A DNA stretch of 51,469 bases from Candidatus Azobacteroides sp. (lineage in GTDB: Bacteria > Bacteroidota > Bacteroidia > Bacteroidales > WRGA01). The notes under the pieces were generated by a model. The model saw nothing but the letters and a program-made list of their open reading frames with translations, was not told the DNA's origin and did not search any database. The translations under genes and the position numbers were made by a program. Every line of letters starts with the position of its first letter. The first letter of the stretch is position 1. Location of the stretch: contig WRGA01000114.1 in NCBI GenBank assembly GCA_009787405.1, positions 1 through 51,469 on the forward strand, given 5' to 3'. Below are positions 19,753 to 28,122 of this stretch, piece after piece.

Positions 19753-19760
19753 TATATTTG
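19753..19760 (+). promoter_or_regulatory. -7 box of the rightward hypCDE-hya operon
   Basis: TATATTTG matches the Bacteroidota TAnnTTTG element, 32 nt before the hypC ATG. A TTTTG at 19732-19736 could serve as a -33 element, but its spacing of 16 nt is shorter than usual. Confidence 0.5.
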
Positions 19761-19792
19761 ATGTTTTAAAAACAGAACAATAAATAAACGTT

Positions 19793-20047
19793 ATGTGTTT
19801 AGCGGTACCCGGAAAAATTCTTGCCGTTGATGCTTCCGTTCCCGAGATGAAAACGGCAAAAGTCGATTTCGGAGGCATTGTCAAAACCATTTGCATCCAA
19901 TGGGTCGATGCCGGTGAAGGGGATTATATTTTGGCTCATGCCGGCATGGCGATTTCCCGGATAGATCCCCGACAGGCGGAAGAAACCTTGGCTGATTTTG
20001 ACTTGATTGCCCGTTCTCTTGATGCGGACAACAACCGGTGTGTGTAA
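19793..20047 (+). CDS. hypC: Hydrogenase maturation chaperone HypC
   Basis: An 84-residue HypC with the diagnostic start MCLAVPGKIL. Cys2 is the residue that holds the iron-ligand precursor. The central part VDFGGIVKTICIQWV and YILAHAGMAISRID are typical of the OB-like fold. It shuttles the Fe(CN)2CO group with HypD to the large-subunit precursor. It is the first gene of the rightward hypCDE-hya run, 20 nt before hypD. Confidence 0.97.
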   Translation: MCLAVPGKILAVDASVPEMKTAKVDFGGIVKTICIQWVDAGEGDYILAHAGMAISRIDPRQAEETLADFDLIARSLDADNNRCV

Positions 20048-20067
20048 CTTGTTTACCCGTCAACGAT

Positions 20068-21168
20068 ATGGAATTGAAATATACGGAAGATTTTCGCAAC
20101 AATGACCGGGTTCGGACGCTGGTGAATGCCATCCACAAAGAAACCGTCCATGCGTGGAAAATCATGGAAATTTGCGGGGGACAAACGCATGCCATCGCAC
20201 GATTCGGGATAGAAGAAATGCTTCCTTCCGAAATAAAATTGTTGCACGGCCCCGGATGTCCGGTATGCGTCACTCCGATCCGGATCATCGATCATGTGCT
20301 GGAGATTGCCAAACGCCCCGAAGTGATTTTTACTTCTTTCGGTGATATGATGCGCGTTCCCGGCTCCGAGTCCGATTTATTGAAAACCAAGGCTGCGGGC
20401 GCTGATATCCGTATCTTGTATTCTCCGTCGGATGCTATAGCGATTGCATCCGAAAATCCCGAAAAAGAAATCGTATTTTTTGCCGTGGGGTTTGAAACGA
20501 CTGCTCCTGTGTATTTGGCGACATTGAAAGAAGCAAAAAGAAGAAACCTGAAAAATTTTTCGTTATTGACGTCGTTGTTTACGGTTCCTCCGGCCATAGA
20601 TATGATTCTCCGGCAACCGGATCATCAAGTATCGGGATTTCTGACTGCCGGACATGTTTGCGCCGTCACCGGGTGCGGGGCTTACCGCACATTGGCCGCC
20701 GAATACAATCGGCCGATGGTGGTCACGGGATTTGAACCGACCGATTTATTATACGGTATTTATAAATGTGTCTGTCAATTGGAGAGAGGAATCGCTCAAG
20801 TCGAAAACGCATACAAAAGAGTTGTTTCCGATACCGGCAATCCCGAAGCCATTCAATTGATGGAAGAAATGACCGTGCCGGTCGATATGGAATGGCGTGG
20901 AATCGGGGTTATTCCGGCAAGCGGATTAAGCCTGAATAAACGGCATGAAGAATTTGATGCAGGAAAAAAATTTCCTTCGAAACATATCCCGAAAACGGCT
21001 TCCGCAACAGATGTTTGTATCGCCGGAGACATCATGAAGGGAAACAAACAGCCGTCCGATTGTGTTTATTTTGGAACGACATGCAATCCCGAACATCCTT
21101 CGGGCGCTCCCATGGTTTCTTCCGAAGGGGTTTGTTCCGCGTATTTTAAAAAAATGATCATCGCATAA
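20068..21168 (+). CDS. hypD: Hydrogenase maturation protein HypD
   Basis: About 366 residues from the ATG at 20068 (MELKYTEDFR). An upstream in-frame start at 20038 would overlap hypC and add an unusual extension. Family motifs: MEICGGQTHAIARFG (about 33-47), LLHGPGCPVCVTP with the conserved cysteines, FTSFGDMMRVPGS, FFAVGFETTAP, GHVCAVTGCGAY, and the four-cysteine cluster region near the C-terminus including FGTTCNPEHPSGAPMVSSEGVC. It assembles the cyanide and CO ligands on iron on a 4Fe-4S-dependent scaffold. It is followed 3 nt later by hypE. Confidence 0.98.
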   Translation: MELKYTEDFRNNDRVRTLVNAIHKETVHAWKIMEICGGQTHAIARFGIEEMLPSEIKLLHGPGCPVCVTPIRIIDHVLEIAKRPEVIFTSFGDMMRVPGSESDLLKTKAAGADIRILYSPSDAIAIASENPEKEIVFFAVGFETTAPVYLATLKEAKRRNLKNFSLLTSLFTVPPAIDMILRQPDHQVSGFLTAGHVCAVTGCGAYRTLAAEYNRPMVVTGFEPTDLLYGIYKCVCQLERGIAQVENAYKRVVSDTGNPEAIQLMEEMTVPVDMEWRGIGVIPASGLSLNKRHEEFDAGKKFPSKHIPKTASATDVCIAGDIMKGNKQPSDCVYFGTTCNPEHPSGAPMVSSEGVCSAYFKKMIIA

Positions 21169-21171
21169 ACA

Positions 21172-22209
21172 ATGGAAATAACTTGTCCTGTTTCTTTTAC
21201 GGATTTTGACCGTGTGTTGTTGGGCCACGGAAGCGGCGGGAAACTTTCCCGCCGGTTGATCGACACGATTTTTTATCCGGCATTTAAAAATGAATGGTTG
21301 GAGCAGAATCACGACGGATGTGTTTTTCCGATGAATGCGGGAAAATTGGCCTGTTCCACCGATTCTTTCGTGGTGGATCCGATCTTTTTTCCGGGAGGAA
21401 ACATCGGCGATCTGGCCGTGAACGGAACGGTCAATGATTTGGCTTGTTGCGGCGCCGATCCGATGTTTTTGACTGTCGGATTTATTCTGGAAGAAGGATT
21501 ACCGTTATCCGACCTGCAAAAGATCGTATATGCAATGAAAATCGCCGCCGAAAAAGCGGATGTCCGGATTATTGCGGGCGATACAAAAGTGGTGGCACAC
21601 GGACAATGCGATAAATTATTCATTAATACGAGCGGAATCGGCGCTGTTCCTCCGGATGTCTGTATTTCTCCGTCAAAGGCGGAACCGGGAGATGTCGTTA
21701 TTTGCAGCGGAAATATCGGTGTGCACGGAATAACGATTTTATCGACCAGAGAAAGTCTGGGATTTGAAACAACGCTCGAAAGTGATACCGCTTCATTAAA
21801 CAAAATGACCTCGAAATTGGTTAAAACAATAACAGATGTTCATGTTTTACGGGATCCCACACGCGGAGGAGTCGGTACGACATTGAACGAAATAGCCGAA
21901 GCCTCTAAGGTGAAAATCGAATTGGACGAAGCGCGGCTGCCTGTTCCCGACGCGGTGCGGGCCGCTTCCGAAATATTGGGATTGGATCCGTTATACATTG
22001 CCAATGAAGGAATCTTATTGGTTATTTTACCGGAAAAACATGCGGGAGAAGCCGTTGCTCTCCTTCAACAATTTTCCGAAGGCAGACAGACTTGTGTTAT
22101 CGGCCGCGTCTTGGAACCGGGCGGCGCTTCAGTCAGCATGAAAACGATTTACGGCAATCACCGGATCGTCACCATGCTCACCGGAGAACAATTACCGAGA
22201 ATTTGCTGA
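21172..22209 (+). CDS. hypE: Hydrogenase maturation protein HypE
   Basis: A 345-residue PurM/AIRS-fold protein. It ends in PRIC, the C-terminal cysteine that is thiocarbamoylated by HypF and dehydrated to thiocyanate to supply CN. Other motifs are LLGHGSGGKLSRRLI near residue 18, CSTDSFVVDPIFFPGG, GDLAVNGTVNDLACCGA (about 82-98), RIIAGDTKVV and LRDPTRGGVG. It lies 3 nt after hypD, consistent with translational coupling, and 116 nt before the hydrogenase small subunit. Confidence 0.98.
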   Translation: MEITCPVSFTDFDRVLLGHGSGGKLSRRLIDTIFYPAFKNEWLEQNHDGCVFPMNAGKLACSTDSFVVDPIFFPGGNIGDLAVNGTVNDLACCGADPMFLTVGFILEEGLPLSDLQKIVYAMKIAAEKADVRIIAGDTKVVAHGQCDKLFINTSGIGAVPPDVCISPSKAEPGDVVICSGNIGVHGITILSTRESLGFETTLESDTASLNKMTSKLVKTITDVHVLRDPTRGGVGTTLNEIAEASKVKIELDEARLPVPDAVRAASEILGLDPLYIANEGILLVILPEKHAGEAVALLQQFSEGRQTCVIGRVLEPGGASVSMKTIYGNHRIVTMLTGEQLPRIC

Positions 22210-22325
22210 ATTTATATAAATTTAATTAACGTATGAAATGTCCATGATACAAAAGTGTCGCCAAGCAAAATGATTATTATAGGGACATTCTATGTGACCA
22301 TAACTAAAAAATAAAAAATAAACAC

Positions 22326-23414
22326 ATGAAAAACAAGAACTTGTCTGTATACGAGGAATGTTCCCGGAAAGGAGTTTCTCGTCGTGATTTTCTGAAATTT
22401 TGCGGAACATTTGCCGCAATGATGGGACTGAAAGTTTCCGGAGTCGCTCAAGTTGTAGAGGCGTTGGATAAAAAATCGCGTCTTCCGATCATCTGGTTGC
22501 ATCTTCAGGAATGTACCTGTTGCAGTGAATCGTTTATTCGCACCACTCACCCTGTTTTGTCGGCTCTTCTCTTCGACCAAATTTCATTGGATTATACCGA
22601 AACATTGATGGCCGCTTCCGGTGAACAAGCCGAAAAGAGCATGCGCGACACCATGCAAAAGTACAAAGGCGAATACATTTTAATGATCGAAGGTTCCATT
22701 CCGACCAAAAACGAAGCCTATTGTTGCATCGGCGGCCGCAGCGCCTTACAAATCGTGGAAGAAGCGGCGGAAGGCGCCAAAGCGGTTGTAGCATGGGGAA
22801 ATTGCGCTTCGGCGGGTTGCGTACAGGCTGCCGCCCCCAATCCGACGGGAGCAAAACCGGCTCATCAGATTATCAAAGGAAAACCGGTCGTCAATGTACA
22901 AGGTTGCCCGCCCATTGCGGAAGTCATGGCCGGAGTGGTCGTGCATCTGCTGACTTTCGGCACTATTCCTCAATTAGACAGTCTGGGACGCCCCAAAGCG
23001 TTTTATTCTCGTCGCGTACACGACACCTGCTACCGCAGAGCTAATTTTGATGCGGGTTTGTTTGTGGAAAGCTTCGACGACGAAAACGCCAAACGAGGGT
23101 ATTGTCTTTATAAAATGGGATGTCGGGGGCCTGCCACTTACAACTCCTGCGGTATTATTAAATGGAACGAAGGAACGAGTTATCCGATCCAAAGCGGACA
23201 TCCCTGCCTCGGATGCAGCGAAGCCGGATTCTGGGATAAAAGTCCGTTCTACAAACGCGAACCGGCATTGCACGCTTTCGGCATAGAAGCAACAGCCGAT
23301 CAAATCGGCTTGGCCGTCGGCGCCGCCACCGTTGCGGGAATCGCGGCACACGCCGTTGCTACCAATATTCGTAAGAAAAAGTTAATCAACAACAAAGGGG
23401 AAGAAGAAAACTGA
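22326..23414 (+). CDS. hyaA: [NiFe]-hydrogenase small subunit, oxygen-tolerant type
   Basis: A 362-residue group 1 small subunit. SRRDFLKF (about 18-25) is a twin-arginine signal. The proximal cluster region reads ECTCCSES: C63 and C66 plus an extra cysteine C65 where oxygen-sensitive enzymes have Gly. GNCASAGC supplies C160 and the extra C165, and GCPP supplies C194. This is the six-cysteine set that binds the [4Fe-3S] cluster of oxygen-tolerant enzymes such as E. coli Hyd-1. Distal-cluster ligands H232, C235, C260 and C266 and medial-cluster C275, C294 and C297 are present. A C-terminal membrane helix (about 327-347) anchors it on the periplasmic side. The next gene, the large subunit, follows after a 143-nt gap that holds a strong inverted repeat. 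Confidence 0.97.
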   Translation: MKNKNLSVYEECSRKGVSRRDFLKFCGTFAAMMGLKVSGVAQVVEALDKKSRLPIIWLHLQECTCCSESFIRTTHPVLSALLFDQISLDYTETLMAASGEQAEKSMRDTMQKYKGEYILMIEGSIPTKNEAYCCIGGRSALQIVEEAAEGAKAVVAWGNCASAGCVQAAAPNPTGAKPAHQIIKGKPVVNVQGCPPIAEVMAGVVVHLLTFGTIPQLDSLGRPKAFYSRRVHDTCYRRANFDAGLFVESFDDENAKRGYCLYKMGCRGPATYNSCGIIKWNEGTSYPIQSGHPCLGCSEAGFWDKSPFYKREPALHAFGIEATADQIGLAVGAATVAGIAAHAVATNIRKKKLINNKGEEEN

Positions 23415-23416
23415 AA

Positions 23417-23546
23417 AGTTAAGAGTTAAGAATTAAGAGTTAAGAGTTGGTGAAAATAGAGAATAATACTTCGAATTCTTAATACTTAATTTTTAACTCT
23501 TAACTCTTAACTCCTACTTTTAACTCTTAATTCTTAACTCTTAACT
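23417..23546. repeat. TTAAGAG heptamer inverted repeat between the hydrogenase subunit genes
   Basis: The left arm (23417-23443) and right arm (23520-23546) are perfect 27-bp reverse complements built from TTAAGAG/CTCTTAA heptamers, with extra copies between them. In the mRNA this would form a long AT-rich hairpin ending only 11 nt before the large-subunit start codon. It could tune processing, stability or translation of the two halves. It is related to the tract at 14492-14532. Confidence 0.85.
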
Positions 23547-23557
23547 TAAAATAAACT

Positions 23558-25273
23558 ATGTCCGAAAGAATAATTGTCGACCCTATTACACGTATAGAAG
23601 GTCATTTAAGAATCGAAGCCGAAATAGAAAACGGAAAAATAAAAGATGCATTCAGTTCCGGGACGATGGTGCGCGGGATAGAGCAAATCGTCCGGGATCG
23701 CGATCCGCGTGACGTATGGGCATTTGTGGGGCGCGTATGCGGCGTTTGCACGTCCACTCATTCCCTTTGCTCCGTGCGTGCCGTGGAAAATGCTTTCCAC
23801 ATAACGATTCCCGCCAATGCCGAAATGGTGCGCAACATCATGGCATGTGTATTATACATGCACGATCATGTGGTTCATTTTTATCATTTGCACGCTTTGG
23901 ATTGGGTGGATGTCGTTTCTTCACTAAAAGCCGATCCTGCGGCAACGGCTCTTGCCGCGCAAAAACTTTCGGCTTGGCCGAAAAGTTCCGAAGGGTATTT
24001 CATGGAGATACAAAACCGGATAAAAAAATTTGTCGAAAGCGGCCAATTGGGTATTTTCGCCAATGGTTACTGGGGACATCCTGCGTATAAACTGACTCCC
24101 GAACAAAATCTGGTCGCTGTGGCCCATTATCTTGAAGCATTGGAATGGCAGAAAGAAATCGTGAAGGTTCAGGCTGTTTTCGGCGGAAAAAATCCTCATC
24201 CGAATTATGTGGTGGGCGGAATGCCGGGCGCCGTCAATCTGAACGAAGCCAATGCGATCAATGCCGAGCGGCTTGCATTTGTCAAGAAACTTCTCACGGA
24301 TGCTCATGTTTTCATTAATCAAGTCTATATTCCCGATTTGTTGATGATTGCCGGAGTATATAAAGACGAATGGGGCAAAATCGGCGGCGGTGTTCATAAT
24401 TATCTGGCTTACGGTGATTTTCCGACAAAAGGATACGGCGTCATCGAAGGATATAAAATGCCGCGCGGAATTATTCTTGACCGGGATCTGACAAAGGTTC
24501 ACCCTGTCGATGCCGATTCTCCGGATGAAATCAAGGAATATATTTATCATTCCTGGTATAAATATAAAGAAGGCGATCGCACCGGATTGCATCCGTATGC
24601 GGGTGAAACCGAACTGAATTACACGGGCCCCAAACCGCCGTATCAAAAGTTGAACACGAATGACAAATACAGTTGGGTAAAGACGCCGCGTTGGAAGGAA
24701 AAGCCGATGGAGGTGGGGCCTTTGGCCAGATTGCTGGTGGCTTACGCTGCCGGAGCCGAACCTCAAAAATCGCTTATCGACAAGACGCTCAAAGATTTGG
24801 ATTTACCGCCGGAAGCACTGTTTTCCACATTGGGACGAACGGCCGCCCGCGGATTGGAAACAAAATTGGCCGCGGATTGGGCGTTGGAATTTTACGATAC
24901 CTTGGTCAACAACTTGGGCAGCGACACCCGCATGGTCAATCATGAACTGTGGGACGAAGATAAATGGCCGGAACAGGCAAAAGGCGTAGGATTGACGGAA
25001 GCTCCGAGAGGTGCTTTGGCTCACTTTGCCGTTATCGAGAATAAACGGGTGAAAAACTATCAATTGATCGTTCCCACCACATGGAATGCCTCGCCGCGTG
25101 ACGAAAAGGGAAATTTATCGGCATACGAATCGTCATTGATCGGCACGCCCGTCCACGACCCGAAACTGCCGCTGGAAATATTGCGCACCATCCATTCATT
25201 CGATCCTTGTTTGGCTTGTGCCGTGCATTTGTACGATGAAAAAGGCAATTATATTCATCAAATCACTGAATAA
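23558..25273 (+). CDS. hyaB: [NiFe]-hydrogenase large subunit
   Basis: A 571-residue catalytic subunit. The L1 motif RVCGVCTSTHS supplies C61 and C64 plus H68. The L2 motif DPCLACAVH near the end supplies C551 and C554, giving all four cysteine ligands of nickel. After H557 a 14-residue tail (LYDEKGNYIHQITE) remains, the usual substrate of the maturation protease, whose gene is two genes downstream. RGIEQI near residue 39 and GMPGAVN are other family segments. It splits H2 on the periplasmic side with the small subunit and feeds electrons through cytochrome b to the quinone pool. Export depends on the small subunit's Tat signal. Confidence 0.98.
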   Translation: MSERIIVDPITRIEGHLRIEAEIENGKIKDAFSSGTMVRGIEQIVRDRDPRDVWAFVGRVCGVCTSTHSLCSVRAVENAFHITIPANAEMVRNIMACVLYMHDHVVHFYHLHALDWVDVVSSLKADPAATALAAQKLSAWPKSSEGYFMEIQNRIKKFVESGQLGIFANGYWGHPAYKLTPEQNLVAVAHYLEALEWQKEIVKVQAVFGGKNPHPNYVVGGMPGAVNLNEANAINAERLAFVKKLLTDAHVFINQVYIPDLLMIAGVYKDEWGKIGGGVHNYLAYGDFPTKGYGVIEGYKMPRGIILDRDLTKVHPVDADSPDEIKEYIYHSWYKYKEGDRTGLHPYAGETELNYTGPKPPYQKLNTNDKYSWVKTPRWKEKPMEVGPLARLLVAYAAGAEPQKSLIDKTLKDLDLPPEALFSTLGRTAARGLETKLAADWALEFYDTLVNNLGSDTRMVNHELWDEDKWPEQAKGVGLTEAPRGALAHFAVIENKRVKNYQLIVPTTWNASPRDEKGNLSAYESSLIGTPVHDPKLPLEILRTIHSFDPCLACAVHLYDEKGNYIHQITE

Positions 25274-25284
25274 CGGGGTTATTT

Positions 25285-26013
25285 ATGAAAAGTCGTAATA
25301 TGAATTTAAGAGAGGTATACGTATGGGAATTGCCTGTACGCTTTTACCATTGGCTGAATGCGTTATGCATTGTCATTTTGTGTATTACGGGTCTTATTAT
25401 TGCCAATCCGCCCGGTATCATGAGTGACAAAGAAGCCGCTTTTCGTTTTTGGTTCGGGGATGTCCGCCTGATTCATTTCATCACGGCGTTTATTTTCTTG
25501 TTTAATTTCGTATTCCGGATTTATTGGGGATTTGTCGGCAATAAATATGCGGATTGGAAAAATTTTATCCCGTTGAAAAAATCGCAATGGAAAGAATTGC
25601 TCGAAGTGATTAAAGTGGATGTTTTCATGGTCAAAAACAAGCCGGTCGGCAGCATCGGCCACAATACTTTGGCAGCGGTTTCTTATTTTGCGCTGTTTCT
25701 GGCTTTTTCTTTGCAATGCCTGACCGGATTCGGACTATATGCCCAAATGAGCAAATCGTTTCTGCCCCATTTATTTTCATGGGTGGTTCCTTTGCTCGGC
25801 GGAGATATGAATGTCCGCCTGATTCATCATATTTTGATGTGGTTCTTTATTCTTTTTGCGATCGGACATGTTTATCTTGTTTTTTATCACGATTACATCG
25901 AACGCCGGGGGGTGACTTCTTCCATGATCGGCGGCTGGAAATTTATTGAAGAAGATGTCGCCGCAGCCGAGGAAGAAAAAGAACGAAGCGAAGCGAAAGC
26001 CGAATCTGTTTAA
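25285..26013 (+). CDS. hyaC: Hydrogenase b-type cytochrome subunit
   Basis: A 242-residue HyaC/HupZ-like protein with four transmembrane helices and haem-ligand histidines in RFYHWLNALCIVILCITGL (about 18-36), the RLIHFITAFIFLFNFVFR helix and the later IHHILMWFFILFAIGHVYLV helix. It receives electrons from the small-subunit clusters and reduces quinone. The C-terminal tail is rich in charged residues. It starts 11 nt after the large subunit and its stop overlaps the start of the protease gene by one base (TAATG). The presence of this subunit suggests respiratory H2 uptake rather than H2 production. Confidence 0.96.
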   Translation: MKSRNMNLREVYVWELPVRFYHWLNALCIVILCITGLIIANPPGIMSDKEAAFRFWFGDVRLIHFITAFIFLFNFVFRIYWGFVGNKYADWKNFIPLKKSQWKELLEVIKVDVFMVKNKPVGSIGHNTLAAVSYFALFLAFSLQCLTGFGLYAQMSKSFLPHLFSWVVPLLGGDMNVRLIHHILMWFFILFAIGHVYLVFYHDYIERRGVTSSMIGGWKFIEEDVAAAEEEKERSEAKAESV

Positions 26014-26465
26014 TGAATATGGATACACTTGTTTTAGGCGTGGGAAATCTTTTGTTGAAGGACGAAGGCGTGGGGATCCATGTGATTCGCGCGTTGGAAC
26101 ACGAAGAGCTGCCCTCCGGTGTTCATCTGATGGACGGAGGCACCGGAGGGCTTCATTTGCTTGGCGTGTTGCAGGACTATCATCGGATCATTATGATCGA
26201 TGCCACGCTTGACGATCATCTTCCGGGAACCGTTCGGTTGATCCGCCCCCGTTATGCCTCCGATTTTCCTCCGCTGATGAGCGCTCACGAAATCGGACTG
26301 CGGGACATGATTGAGGCCATGATCCTGACCGGCCGGGTGCCGGAAATTCATTTAATCGTGATTTCCGTGAAGAACATCCAAGAAGTGGACATGACATTAT
26401 CGCCCGAAGTCGAAGCTGCCGTCCCGGAAGTTATCCGGATGGTGAAAAGCCTTTTACACAGTTGA
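26013..26465 (+). CDS. hyaD: Hydrogenase maturation endopeptidase
   Basis: A 150-residue HyaD/HybD/HupD-type protease. The N-terminus VLGVGNLLLKDEGVGIHVI carries the conserved nickel-sensing acidic residue (Glu in KDEGVG). DGGTGGLHLLGVL and the later AHEIGLRDM (His ligand) complete the fold. It trims the C-terminal 14 residues of the large subunit after nickel insertion. The start codon overlaps the cytochrome stop by one base, so it is the last gene of the rightward operon. A second ATG six bases later is possible. Confidence 0.95.
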   Translation: MNMDTLVLGVGNLLLKDEGVGIHVIRALEHEELPSGVHLMDGGTGGLHLLGVLQDYHRIIMIDATLDDHLPGTVRLIRPRYASDFPPLMSAHEIGLRDMIEAMILTGRVPEIHLIVISVKNIQEVDMTLSPEVEAAVPEVIRMVKSLLHS

Positions 26466-26849
26466 CGAGTAAACAAGTATAACGAGTTTCGGATGCCATA
26501 AAGCTGAACAAGTGCTTTTGGCCTCGCCGGGATGCTCTGAAAGAGCAAAATCAATAGCGTGGGACATTGCCCTATAGTCGCCGGAGCTTGCCTCTATTCC
26601 ATGTCCTTCCGAATAAAATAGTGACGGACTACATGTCCGCCACGGCGGGGTTCGGAGTTCCATACTCGCGGGGACTTCCTCACCTCGCACAAGCGTAGCG
26701 CAGTGCGAGGTTATCCGGGTTTCACGCCTACGGCGTTATTTCATGTCGAGTCACCCAAATTGATGTCGCAAAATTCATAAATCATTGATTATTATCCAAT
26801 TATAAAATCGCACTTTTAAAGTGTCAAAGTCAGCAGTTTATAAATGATT
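26466..26849. other. GC-rich intergenic segment with hairpins, no convincing gene
   Basis: 384 nt separate the hydrogenase protease gene from the convergent adaptor gene. CCTCGCAC and GTGCGAGG (26683-26690, 26703-26710) form a stem, and CTACATGTCCGCCACGGCGG matches the palindromic motif seen near 4330, 32190 and 36440. A 78-codon minus-strand frame here lacks any domain or start signal. The stretch is more GC-rich than its neighbours and may be a further dispersed element. The last 100 nt are AT-rich. Confidence 0.5.
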
Positions 26850-27950
26850 TTATTTCTTTTCCACAATTTCGGTTCCGCGAACCATTTCTTTTTCTTGAAG
26901 GCCTGATTTGATTTCAATTTTTATCCCGTCGGACAATCCGACTGTTACCGGTTTCTTTTCAAAGGTTTGAGGTTCTTTGGTTTTCAGCACATACACATAC
27001 GAGGTATCTCCGCTGAATTCGATACAGCCTTCCGGCAATGTCAACACCTTGTACAGTTGATTGAGCAAAATTTCGGCATTGGCGCTGTACCCGGCCCGGA
27101 CAAAAACGGAAGGCGGTATCTTGAGCGCAGCCTTCAGTTCGAACATCGTTACCCCATTCTCTTCCGTTCCTTTCGGAGCAATATACTCCAGCGCGGCAGT
27201 CAGTTTTTGATCCTCCACGGCTCCGATGGTAATATCCATGTGCATTCCCGGTTGGAGTTTGCCTACATCGGTTTCATCCATCCTGCCTACAAAAAGCATA
27301 TCGTTCATATCGGCTACGGTAGCAATGGTTGTTCCGTCATTAAAGTTATTGGATTGAATCACCGAATTTCCGGCTTTGACCGGAATATCGAGAATGGTTC
27401 CGTTGATGGTGGAACGAACAAGCGTATTGCTTATTTTCGATGATTTGCTTGTAATGCCGTCGCGTACCAGACTGAGATTGTCTTTTGCCGTATTCAGTTC
27501 TTCTTTGTCATTCTCGTATTTCAAACGGGTTTTATCAAAATCTTCTTTCGAAATCACTTTTTCGTCATACAATTTGGTATCCCGATCGAAATCCCTTTTC
27601 GACTGCTCAAAAGCTAACCGGGCAAGTGTAACTCTTGACTCTGCACTGTTGAGGTTAACCATATCGGGGATGACCTTGATTTTTGCAATCAAATCTCCGA
27701 CGGATACTTTGTCACCGGCTTTTTTGCAGATTTCCACAATGATTCCCGACATTTGAGGTTTGATCAGGATTTCATTTCGCGGAGAGATTTTTCCGGTAAC
27801 GACAATTCTTTTTTCGAGGTTGTCTACAGATGCTTCGACGATTTCGTATTTTTTAATCACCGGACGAGATTTTTTCCAAAGGAAAATAAAAGTGCCGAAT
27901 ACGATCACACACAAAATAATACAAAGGAATATTTTAAAAATTTTTTTCAC
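26850..27950 (-). CDS. MacA/HlyD-type periplasmic adaptor of an ABC exporter
   Basis: A 366-residue membrane-fusion protein. An N-terminal transmembrane anchor (residues 5-25, IFLCIILCVIVFGTFIF) is followed by the barrel-sandwich half-motif ISPRNEILIKPQMSG and a coiled-coil hairpin (about 100-165, KRDFDRDTKLYDEKVISKED region). The second lipoyl half is RSTINGTILDIPVKAGNSV, and the beta-barrel includes ATVADMNDMLFVGRMDETDVG. It links the inner-membrane MacB-like permeases to an outer-membrane channel. It is the last gene of the leftward ATPase-permease-permease-adaptor operon. No TolC gene is next to it; one lies at 44192-45541. Confidence 0.92.
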   Translation of the reverse strand: MKKIFKIFLCIILCVIVFGTFIFLWKKSRPVIKKYEIVEASVDNLEKRIVVTGKISPRNEILIKPQMSGIIVEICKKAGDKVSVGDLIAKIKVIPDMVNLNSAESRVTLARLAFEQSKRDFDRDTKLYDEKVISKEDFDKTRLKYENDKEELNTAKDNLSLVRDGITSKSSKISNTLVRSTINGTILDIPVKAGNSVIQSNNFNDGTTIATVADMNDMLFVGRMDETDVGKLQPGMHMDITIGAVEDQKLTAALEYIAPKGTEENGVTMFELKAALKIPPSVFVRAGYSANAEILLNQLYKVLTLPEGCIEFSGDTSYVYVLKTKEPQTFEKKPVTVGLSDGIKIEIKSGLQEKEMVRGTEIVEKK

Positions 27951-28001
27951 GTTTTATAATCATTTAATCGATTAAAACAACAGTTTTTAATGTCTATTAT
28001 T

Positions 28002-28107
28002 TCAAACGCAAAGATGCAAAAGACACAAAGAATTTAAACATCGTGTCTTTCCGTCTTTGCGACTCCGGCATTTAAAATATGAACTGATTTTTGCGACATA
28101 TTTATAG
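28002..28107. repeat. Dispersed ~100-bp intergenic repeat, copy 3
   Basis: It includes CGTGTCTTTCCGTCTTTGCG, then TTTAAAATATGAACTG and TTTTTGCGACATATTTATA. It is related to 193-258 and 16341-16440. It sits in the gap between the adaptor gene and the first permease, within one operon. Confidence 0.6.
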
Positions 28108-28122
28108 GTTAAACAATATTTT

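Noticed and set aside
22238-22289. Inverted repeat AATGTCC ... GGGACATT before the hydrogenase small subunit
   Set aside because: Only a 7-bp arm with a 37-nt loop. It could be chance, and no regulator is known to match.
26454-26690. 78-codon minus-strand frame in the gap after hyaD
   Set aside because: It overlaps hyaD slightly, has no domain and lies in a GC-rich repeat-like segment. It is more likely part of a dispersed element.
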